Source: Mya arenaria
Taxonomy: Eukaryota > Mollusca > Bivalvia > Myida > Myidae
Length of the DNA stretch: 64,000 bases
Assembly: GCF_026914265.1 (NCBI RefSeq)
Contig: NC_069138.1
Location: 30,926,262 to 30,990,261, forward strand
Direction: 5' to 3'
Within the stretch, counting starts at the first letter, position 1. The number at the start of each line of letters is the position of its first letter. A program made the position numbers and the translations under genes. Of this stretch, positions 28,001-40,000 are shown piece by piece. The notes beneath the pieces were generated by a model. That model searched no databases, was not told the origin of the DNA, and saw only the letters and a list, made by a program, of their open reading frames with translations.

Positions 28001-31000
28001 CCGCACACTTGCCCCAACATTGTATGATACGTTTAAACCGCACACTTGCCCCCAACATTGTATGATACGTTTAAACCGCACACTTGCCCCCAACATTGTA
28101 TGATACGTTTAAACCGCACACTTGCCCCAACATTGTATGATACGTTCAAACCGCATACTTGCTCCAACATTGTATGATACGTTTAAACCGCACACTTGCC
28201 CCAACATTGTATGATACGTTCAAACCGCATACTTGCCCCCAACATTGTATGATACGTTTAAACCGCACACTTGCCCCAACATTGTATGATACGTTTAAAC
28301 GGCATTGTTGCCCCAAAATTGTATGATACGTTCAAACCGCACACTTGCCCCAACATTGTATGATACGTTTAAACCGCACACTTGCCCCCAACATTGTATG
28401 ATACGTTTAAACCGCACACTTGCCCCCAACATTGTATGATACGTTCATACCGCACACTTGCCCCAACATTGTATGATACGTTCAAACCGCACACTTGCCC
28501 CAACGTTGTATGATACGTTTAAACCGCACACTTGCCCCCAACATTGTATGATACGTTCAAACCGCACACTTGCCCCAACATTGTATGATACGTTTAAACC
28601 GCACACTTGCCCCAACATTGTATGATACGTTTAAACCGCACACTTACACCAACAATGTATGATACGTTTAAACCGCACACTTGCCCCAACATTGTATGAT
28701 ACGTTTAAACCGCACACTTGCCCCAACATTGCATGATACGTTTAAACCGCACACTTGCCCCAACATTGTATGATACGTTCAAACCGCACACTTGCCCCCA
28801 ACATTGTATGATACGTTTAAACCGCACACTTGCCCCAACATTGTATGATACGTTTAAACCGCACACTTGCCCCAACATTGTATGATACGTTTAAACCGCA
28901 CACTTGCCCCAACATTGCATGATGCGTTCAAACCGCACACTTGCCCCAACATTGTATGATACGTTTAAACCGCACACTTGCCCCAACATTGTATGATACG
29001 TTCAAACCGCACACTTGCCCCAACATTGTATGATACGTTTAAACCGCATACTTGCCCCAACATTGTATGATACGTTCAAACCGCATACTTACACCAACAT
29101 TGTATGATACGTTCAAACCGCACACTTGCCCCAATATTGTATGATACGTTTAAACCGCACACTTGCCCCAACATTGTATGATACGTTTAAACCGCACACT
29201 TGCCCCAAACATTGTATGATACGTTTAAACCACACACTTGCCCAAACATTGTATGATACGTTTAAACCGCACACTTGCACCAACATTGTATGATGCGTTT
29301 AAACTGCACACTTGCCCCCAACATTGTATGATACGTTCAAACCGCACACTTGCCCCCAACATTGTATGATACGTTCAAACCGCACACTTGCCCCAACATT
29401 GTATGATACGTTTAAACCGCACACTTGCCCCAACATTGTATGATACGTTTAAACCGCACACTTGCCCCCAACATTGTATGATACGTTTAAACCGCACACT
29501 TGCCCCCAACATTGTATGATACGTTTAAACCGCACACTTGCCCCAACATTGTATGATACGTTCAAACCGCATACTTGCTCCAACATTGTATGATACGTTT
29601 AAACCGCACACTTGCCCCAACATTGTATGATACGTTCAAACCGCATACTTGCCCCCAACATTGTATGATACGTTTAAACCGCACACTTGCCCCAACATTG
29701 TATGATACGTTTAAACGGCATTGTTGCCCCAAAATTGTATGATACGTTCAAACCGCACACTTGCCCCAACATTGTATGATACGTTTAAACCGCACACTTG
29801 CCCCCAACATTGTATGATACGTTTAAACCGCACACTTGCCCCCAACATTGTATGATACGTTCATACCGCACACTTGCCCCAACATTGTATGATACGTTTA
29901 AACCGCACACTTGCCCCCAACATTGTATGATACGTTCAAACCGCACACTTGCCCCAACATTGTATGATACGTTCATACCGCACACTTGCCCCAACATTGT
30001 ATGATACGTTTAAACCGCACACTTGCCCCCAACATTGTATGATACGTTCAAACCGCACACTTGCCCCAACATTGTATGATACGTTCATACCGCACACTTG
30101 CCCCAACATTGTATGATACGTTCATACCGCACACTTGCCCCAACATTGTATGATACGTTCATACCGCACACTTGCCCCAACATTGTATGATACGTTTAAA
30201 CCGCACACTTGCCCCAACATTGTATGATACGTTCAAACCGCATACTTACACCAACATTGTATGATACGTTTAAACCGCACACTTACACCAACATTGTATG
30301 ATACGTTTAAACCGCACACTTACACCAACATTGTATGATACGTTCAAACCGCACACTTGCCCCAACATTGTATGATACGTTTAAACCGCACACTTGCCCC
30401 AACAATGTATGATACGTTCAAACCGCACACTTGCCCCAACATTGTATGATACGTTTAAACCGCACACTTGCCCCAACATTGTATGATACGTTTAAACCGC
30501 ACACTTACACCAACAATGTATGATACGTTTAAACCGCACACTTGCACCAACATTGTATGATACGTTTAAACCGCACACTTGCCCCAACATTGTATGATAC
30601 GTTCAAACCGCACACTTGCCCCAACATTGTATGATACGTTTAAACCGCACACTTGCCCCAACATTGTATGATACGTTCAAACCGCACACTTGCCCCAACA
30701 TTGTATGATACGTTCAAACCGCACACTTGCCCCCAACATTGTATGATACGTTTAAACCGCACACTTGCCCCAACATTGTATGATACGTTTAAACCGCACA
30801 CTTGCCCCAACATTGTATGATACGTTTAAACCGCACACTTGCCCCAACATTGTATGATGCATTCAAACCGCACACTTGCCCCCAACATTGTATGATACGT
30901 TTAAACCGCACACTTGCCCCAACATTGTATGATACGTTCATACCGCACACTTGCCCCCAACATTGTATGATACGTTTAAACTGCACACTTGCCCCAATTC

Positions 31001-34000
31001 AAAACCTCACAACTCAGATTGCATGAAATGTTCAAAACCGCACATTTGCCCCAAGATTGCATGAAACGTTAAAAACCGCACACTTGCCCCAACATTGCAT
31101 GATACGTTAAAAACCGCACACTTGCCCCAATATCTATTGATATGTGCAAAACACATGAGCCTTTTTTGCCAGGAGTGATGAATAATATAAAACAGGCATA
31201 TCTTCTAATTCATAATCTTTCACGTGAGCTCTATTTTCTATTTAAATTAGGTGTATATTCGTTTACATTCGACAGTGGGTCATAATTTTGTAGACAAAAT
31301 AATTTATATCAAGTAGAAAATATAAACTACATAGTGCTCCAAATTGAAAAGTATACCAGTTTTTTTTTCAAATTAACACATCATTGTCTTGTTTATACAT
31401 GTACTTTAAAAAAAGACTGATGACATGCGTTCTTAATCATGTGAAATTAACGTGTTTAATAACTATTAATTGCAATTCACGAATAAACAGACGGCTGTAC
31501 TTGGGGGGAATATGACGACTGTCCGGCTTGGAGCACCTGCACAGCAAGTTGTGGAGGAGGAACTAAGTCAAGAACGTGTGAGTCTTGTTTTTGGAGAATA
31601 GACAAGGCTTTCACTGAACGATGCAACGAGTTATGTTACCATGGAAACACATATTCTGGCGGGAGATGTCATTGTTCCAGCTGGCGAGATGGAACTTGTT
31701 GTGAAGGCAATCTCCTTTTACTTCATTTTAAAAGCTATTTGTAGTTGTTTCTAAATATTGCTTTGACAGTTGTGGTGACGCTTAGCCGAATATAATCTTC
31801 AAAAACACTAGATTTGGTTATATGTGCTAAGTTTTGTGTAGTACATTTAACTCAGCAAAATAAGGAGTGGAAACGTTTTGTTAAACTTTGAAGAACCGGT
31901 ATTATTGTTATCTAACCAGAAAGCGGACTGTTGCGTACCTGTTTTTCAACTGTGCCATAAAAGAGCTAAAATGAGCTTTTGTTTTTATCAACAAACCGTT
32001 TAACAATTGATGTCCACCATAACTTTGTAGGCAACATTCGCCTAAATATTTTACTCTGATAACTGTTTGGGGTTAAACTTTAAGCTGTATTTGTCAAAAT
32101 GTCAACAACAACAAATATTCTAGAATTTTAACAATCAATCTAAATATTGAATTACTATTGCAAATTATTTATTATATTAATTAACTATTATATAACCATG
32201 TTTTCATTTTATAGGCTGCAGGACAAACTTTATCGTAAACTGTCCAACCTCTCAGCACCAATGCAGTGGAAATCCAGATGGTATCCGCTGTCTTCGATGT
32301 GACGACCCGTACTATAGTGAAGGTTATAACGGAGGATGTTCTGGTAGGAATATCAGATATTACTTCAATCAACAGCGAAGTTATCGACATTCCGGTATAA
32401 TCGTATGTCACATAGATATTTTTCGCTGTGCTGCCTTTGTTATCGATGGTCCACTAGCGTCAAACTGATAAAACCATTTTTTTATTTGTTATATTACTGT
32501 CATTTTCACTCACGCAATGAGGGCGTGCCTTGTTATGTATTGATTTTGCTTGTTTTCTTGCGCGCGTGTGTGTGTGCGTGCGTGCGTGCGTGCGTGCGTG
32601 GGGGGGGGGGGGGAGGGGGAGTGTGTCTGAGATGTTTTTGTCTGCTATCCAATAACTGATATCGGTGTCAATAAGTAAAGTTGTTTAATTGGAACTGCCA
32701 TTTTTTATATGTTTATAAATGTTTTACATAGTTTCTTCTTCCAACTTTCTTTTAAATAAAGTATATGCTGATGTAACAATCCCATGAAGAGCAGATACAA
32801 ACAGTTGATATATATACTTGAAAGTATCTCATCACGGCGTATTCATTGAATTTGCTTTCTAGATTTGAATTTAAACGAAAAAAGGTCATATATAGCTTTG
32901 ATTAGGCGAACTAACGAAACATGCAAAATATAAAGTACGATCAAAAATACTTAAGTTGAATATTCTTAAATAAGAAGTTAAAGTGTGATCCGGACTTTTT
33001 GAGCGTTGTGTACCGGTAAGCAAGTCCCACGAGAAGTGAATTTGGAACGAGTTTAACCAATAATACAAACAAGAAAAATCTGAGTTTCGTAAACAAACAA
33101 GATTTAAAGCATGGTGAGTGTGAGAATAAGTGCTTTGGTGATATTCACAATAGCAGTGATTTAACTGTTTTGCGATAAATGATTGTGATCTCAATTAACT
33201 TGCGAATGACTGCTTAAATACTCTACTTTCTAGCAGAATATTGTGAAAATACAGAAACCCTAATAAAGTCACTTGGGACAGATTATGTGTGTACAGAAGA
33301 TGTTTTTTCATGTAATAGTACAATCTGCGCTAATTCAGCTTTTAAACGTTATTTAACGGAACGAGAGAGTTCCCGAAATGTGTAAACATAGTATTTATTA
33401 TTCCAATATACAAAGGAAAGCGCACAGTTGCTTTTTAAAACTTGAAAGCTCTTCTGAACAAACATCACTTGTAAAAAGACTTAAAGTGTACAAACAACAC
33501 AGATTCCAGATATTCGGAATGGACTAAACTTTCCCACTAACTGAAAACAGAAGTATTGAGCAGATTGCCGCATTCCATTAAGTATGGCAGGATTTAACAA
33601 TTGGAAACATCCGGGAAACGTTTGCTCATAATAATACATGCTTTTATAGTAAATGCATTTATTTAATATTTATACATATACATACATTTGCATCCATACC
33701 GCCAAAGATATATTGAACTGCATTCATTTGCAAAATCATGTGATGAAGTGTGTTTTTATTAAATATAAAATGCCATAAACCAAATATTTCCGGAATATTG
33801 AAATTTAATTCCTGTTTGATGTATGGTATCTGTGTTAATCAGTGTCATTTTTAAAGCAATGTTAAAACAAATGAATATAACGAAAAACTGTTAAGTGGAA
33901 TTACATCTAAGCATATATATTCCTGTCAAGCATCCCATATGTCGAATGTGAGTCATGTTTATAAAGCAAATTTTTCGTTATGCCAACGTTTGCTCTTTAT

Positions 34001-37000
34001 CTAAGAGCAACCAATTTTGTTTTCAGCATGTCCCGCTATCACCAATTGTAAGGGCAGAAGCTGCACATCAGCCTCCAACGTCATCTGTAAAGAGTGTAAC
34101 GATGACAATGTCTTCTTCAAGCGTTACAACATAGACAAGGAGTGTCAACGTAAGGATCTGTAAATATTTGCAAAACAACAAACAATTTATAATTGTATGA
34201 TTAAGACTGTTTATATTTTGGACAAACCTGGGTCCGTATTAACTTATGTCTTTGCAAATACCATGTTTAACAATTATTCTACTATTTTCTGTAAAAATAC
34301 CTATGTTAAAGATAATTCATGACATTTAAAATATCACTTTTCCTCAGGAGGTTTCAAACTCTGAGTCAAGTCGTTAGTAAATACGGACTAAGCCCCAAAC
34401 ATTCCAAATACACTTTAAATCTTAATCTCAGCCACTTTTACCGCATAAATAACAGTATGATTCAACATATTGAACTTTTTTACACATTTTAAAACATATT
34501 TTAATATAATGTTTTGATAAAAAACCTCATGTCAAAATTTAAAAAAAAAGTTGTACGCAGTTGCATTTACTAACATGTAAAAAATGTAAAAATAACGATT
34601 TTGAATAGCTTTATTGCGATGTGGTAAAATGAGCTGAAGTTCATGTTGGGATTTGACTTTTATTTTAACCATTTTCTTTGACTGACATTCACATCTAAGA
34701 CCTTTTGAATTTATTCAGGCCTATTTTATTGGTCATTCAACCAAAGAAATAAATAGTCTAAAATAAGTCTTTCAAAATCTGAATTTCTTAGGCCACATGT
34801 CATCACGACATGTCACCATAATGACGTTTTGCTTTCAGCAGTGAAAACTACGTTAACAAAGTTGTCATTAGATATAGAAGAAAAATCAATATCAGGAATA
34901 TTTCATTTAAAGAAGTATATGATCTTTTAGAAAACGTGTGACATGAAACATCCTATGTGGTTTGTTTCACAAATTTACTTTTTCTACAATTTTCAGTTAT
35001 ATTAGGTCAACACAAATGTTATTGTATGAAATGGTTAACTTTCATAACTTTATTCCCAAAGCTTGTTAGAAATGCATATAGATACTAATATTTTTGTTTA
35101 ATTTAGGGATGTGTTCCTGGGACAACCACTTTTGTTGGCCTGGCAGCTGCAGCACAAATGGTCTAACCAAGGACTGCACGTGCGCAACGGGGTTTAGGAA
35201 GATTTTAAATTCTGGGGAAACTTCTTGTCAACCAACCAAGAAACCATCTATAATAACTTGTGATACAGTTGCAATCGGTCAGAACGGTGAAAAGAAGAGG
35301 GCAATGTCATCAAATCTTTCAAGTGCGTGTCACCATTTGCAAGATATGTATGGAAATTATCAACCATCTACACTTCAGTTTGATTTGAGCACGGAATACA
35401 CAATTGACATTTCCAGATACTCGCCGCCTGCATTTATTGTCGAACAGGCCTTCGGAATAACAGATACAACAGTATATATAAAACGTCAATCTGTAACAGG
35501 TTAGCATAGCATAAACAATATTCAGAATTATATTTCTGCATATTTACGTTATTATTTCAAGAGTCACATACATGTTAATTGCATTTATTGTATATATGAA
35601 CTATGTATGTCATTTGCTGTATAATATATCGATATGATTTTAATCAAAATGTGTCTGTTTTTGGGACAGCTTTGCTCACTACGATAACAACGGACCGACG
35701 GCTTATCGATAGAAACTTGAGCCAGTTTGTTAAAAGCACGCATTACGATTCACATAATCTTACCGTTTCCTCAATTGCATACTCACTCACAAATGGCCAG
35801 GCGTAAGTAAACTGTTGATTATCTTATTTATGGCAATAACTCAATTAAAAAACAGTTCTACTGCAAATGTAAAGGTTCGAACATTATTCCCATTGTTTTT
35901 TATTATTTGTAAACAGATTGTGTTTAGAATACGAAGCTAATGGTGGTGGTTACTTAATCGCCAAGGATATGAGAACCCACATTGTTCTAAGCTCTAAGCC
36001 TTATAACAAAACTGCGGAACAACGGACCGTCTGCTATCGGTACGACAGCCAACCACCTGAACATTGTTTTGAACTATCGACATGTACCAATGAGCCAATC
36101 CAACTGGACAAACGGATTACACGATCTAATTTCCATCACGTTGAGTTTAAAGGTTGGTTCGATCCAGTCCCTCCAGGGGGAGCTTCATCTACCGCTTCAT
36201 CCATTGAGAGCTACGCGATTTCGGTTAATGAGGTTTTGCCATCAAAGGGGACAATGAAGGTAGATTACGAAACCAACGTTTCAAGTAAAAAGGTCAACCA
36301 CACAATCAAAAGCATGGATCTCAATCTTTCTTCAGACACACCAAAACTCTATTGTTTTACACTGGAGGTTAAAGATGTGGCTGACAATGTCCGTCAGTGT
36401 CGGCGTTTCGTTCTTTACGATAACTCTTCGTCTATTCAAATTTGGAATCAAAAGCCATTTAGATTTACATCCGCCTCACCTGACACAGACTATGCATGGC
36501 AAACACATCACAACGATGTCTGCGTTAGCTGGAAAGATTACTTTTACAACGATTTCTACATTAATAATCCACTTTTAAATCCTATTGAGCCCGATCCGCA
36601 CGGCATTATTAACGGTCCATACGAGCAAACAGTTGGAGAAATTCCAGTCTCAGGGACAACAAATGTATACGGAGTTATTGCATACAATCTTTCGTGGAGC
36701 CATAATCATGGTTCATTCTCAGGAGAAATACCTGTTCCCTCGTTCACGAATCAATCGTTTTGCAAGGATTTGCTTGTTAATGACGGCGATCTTTATACAG
36801 TGAACGTAAAGGCTATTGATATAGCTGGAAATACCCTTAGTGGTAACCGAACTGTATCTATCGATCGCTCAGCGCCACTCCTCAACGATATTTGGCTTCA
36901 GAAAGATGGATACAAAATGCTGTTTGTTCATTATAGCACGGACCTGTCAAAGATAAAACTGGCGTTCGATGCATTTGACAAGCACAGTGGGATTTGCTGT

Positions 37001-40000
37001 GTAGCTTGGACATTTGGTTATGCAAAAGATGACACAAAACTTTTATCAGGGCAAATTGGGGTTCAAAAGGTTTGTACGATAATATATTTAAACGTTTAAC
37101 TAGCGTAGAAGTCTAATATAGTCAAATCAGCTAATACAAACTAACTCGTATGGCATGTGACAATAAAGACGTAGAATGTCTATGATATAGTTATTATTAC
37201 ATAATATTTAATTTACATTCAAATGACAACTGTTTGTGCTGGCCTACCTTTCTCCAGAATAAAACGGTTGTCTGACATTAATCAAAAACATTTCGACTTC
37301 GCCTGTTCCAGGAAATGTGTGATATCGAGTACGATAGCACTTGCTATTGTCCGCAGGTTGGGCACTGTGAAGTCTCCAAGTACAACATCGACCTATTCGA
37401 AAGCATAAATGATAATATGATCATCGGTGTACAGAATGAAGAATACTTCTTCAATATATCGGTCAAGAACAATGCAGGCTTGATGAGTGAAAAACGTATA
37501 ACCATACTTGTAGACGAAACTCCGCCACAAGTGGGCAATGTATCCATAGAACAATCGCAATTCAATGGTAAAACTGATCATTTCTCATATGAATACGATT
37601 TCGATCTTTGAAAATTGTGATGTCGAAATTTATTTCTATGAACGCTCCAAGCACGAATCAGTCTCGTTCGATTTACATCAGAACTATATGTTCCTTAATT
37701 TGTTTTATTCAGTGTAAAATACGTTCCTTCTTCCAAACAAATATTTTGTCTGAATAATGGCATACATATTTTTTCCTAATTCCGACGAAATGTATTGAAC
37801 CTGTATTCAATAGCCTAATAGCTTCTACAATTGTTACAACGAAACAAAAAATTATTCACTCTATCTTACACTGAAAGAAATAATGCTTGTGTGTATATTG
37901 TTAAATATTGGGGTTGAATAAATGCATATTAATTAACCGCCTTGAAGCGCCAACTCTCTAAAGTTTTCTATGGCGTAATGTGTCATTACATTTGTCTATG
38001 TTTTGTTTCATTTTCTCAGTTAAATTATTAACAAGCACTTTTGCAGATACTAATGGTACACAACGATACATAGTTGCCGTTTGGCAAGGATTTTCTGATC
38101 CGGAGAGTGGAATTAGATCCTACCGTGTAGGTGTAAATACGCGATGTTTGATGAAAGACGAAATGTACACGACAGAATCGTTGTTTGTGGAGCTTTCATT
38201 TAACAAATTTTCAACAGAGATATATGACAATTCCACTTGCACAACTTATATTACTGTCGTTGCAATAAACAACGCTATGCAGCCCTCGTCAACATTATGT
38301 ATCGAAGGAATAACTAAGCCTGTTGGAGACAATTGTAAAGGTAAACTTTGCACTACTTAATAGTAATAACTTAAGGTTATCGGATTCATGGGGTACGAGT
38401 TTAAGTAATTTTTAGCAATAATAGTACTGTTTTATTTTCAATATTACATAGTGAAGACTCATATTGTGGTATGTTTTTAAGTGAAAGGCCATGTTATATG
38501 CACTTTTGTTATTTCCATTGCAATGAAAATATTAATTTGGACATGTTCAAGTTAGCGTTATACGTGTAGTGATCAACATTTCTGAAATGACGCAACTAAA
38601 TACGTTTCAACATTATGATGATCACGCAATTTTCGATTTAAAGCTAATTAAATTGAACGTTTTTATCTATTGTGGCATAAAAAAGACAATATGTTGAACA
38701 TCGGCGTATGTTCAAAAGATATAACATTGTGTCTATGCCACTCTTGAACATATGTTCTACTTTTTTAATCAGTGAAATATCGATCTTATACCGAAGTTGA
38801 ACAAATATCCTTTATTTAATGCTAAACTTTCCCAAACATGTACATCACTAGAATTTGAAGTACGCGCCTATTGTATACGTAAGCTTTGTTTTTTATCTGA
38901 TGCAGCATCTATGCATAAAGAAGATAATACGGTGTTGGCAGTTTCGCTTTCTACCTCCGGAGCTATAGTTGTTATTCTTTGTGTGGCTGTTGTTGTCTAT
39001 ATTGTGATCAAAAGGTATTTATATTTTTGTTGATAGTAATCTACTTTTTTGCTGGCTTGCATGATTTATGTTTTAAATATGTATTCTTGCTCCCAAATAA
39101 GATTGACCAAAATTAGGACAATTGTTTTAATTTACCGAAAAGGATGAATACATATCGAAGAAAAGGTTCTTTTGGGGGATACCGTGTTTAATTTGAAAGA
39201 GAGGTGCAGAAAATGCGGAAATTCTACCTTATGAGACGATAGTTGATCACTGTAAATCTTTACGAACTCACCAATCATTCAATATTTGTGCATGTTCAGC
39301 TATTAATTACGCGGTAAAAATCCTGTTATCAGAAATTAATATTTTCTATTAATGCATTATTAAGTATGTATTCAAAGGTTTTTCGCTCAAACGTTATGCT
39401 TGTTATACATGTCTACGAGTGTGTTTTTTAATAATTTTAAGTGAATTTATGTATATCCATATAAAAATGAATGGCATTTATCTAATAAAGAAAAGTAGCA
39501 GTATGTTAGATCATCATAACAGATAAAAATATAATAACAATACTTATCTATTTTGATATACTCTTAATTATTATCTGGACACTTGATGAATAAAAATATA
39601 TTTTCCTGTTAGCGCAGTGGTTAGCAATCTCGCTTCTCATACAGGCGTCCCGGGTTCAATTCCCGGCCTGTGCGCATGTTATTTTGGTTTGTGGTCACCA
39701 CGCCGGACTTGTGAGTTTTCTCCGGGTACTTCTGCTTCCCCGACAACACAAGATCACACTCTCGCGTAACATTGTGCAAACAAATGTGATTGTTATAAGA
39801 TTGCAATAACTTAATTATTTTAATAGGCGGCGATCCAATGCTAAGCCAAAGACAAAGGATAGTCGTGTATTTTATCATAAAGGTACGAATTTGTTATCTG
39901 GATCACAACTAAAGCTTAAAAATACAACAATAGCAACTACCTATCCCTTTCTTGTCATACATGTGTTGTCCCACAGCTATGAACATAACATTGCAAGGTT

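Larger units (their letters stand above)
5690..31146 (+). repeat. Giant 37-38 bp satellite array (about 25.5 kb)
   Basis: A direct tandem array with one 670-bp interruption. By length divided by period it holds roughly 660 units. The common core of all subfamilies is TGATACGTYYAAA followed by CCKCACAC and TGCCCC. Period is 37 bp, becoming 38 bp where an extra C lengthens the C-run. The array fades in at 5690-5760 with divergent units and fades out at 31000-31146 with aberrant ones, as expected when unequal exchange homogenises the centre and leaves edges to decay. It has no unique spacers, so it is not a CRISPR. It probably lies in intron 1 of the receptor gene. Confidence 0.97.

Noticed and set aside
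7244..31026. Many open frames of 60-269 residues on both strands
   Set aside because: All consist of repeated translations of the 37/38/75-bp satellite; their starts and ends follow unit variants, with no non-repeat protein sequence.
5690..31146. CRISPR-like array
   Set aside because: Repeats are directly adjacent with no unique spacers, and the context is eukaryotic.
32181..33194. - strand open frames at 32181-32411 and 32886-33194
   Set aside because: The first is the antisense shadow of exon 3; the second is intronic with no motif.
39608..39680. Functional tRNA gene
   Set aside because: A and B boxes are good, but the sequence continues into a SINE body and no closed cloverleaf with acceptor stem is formed.
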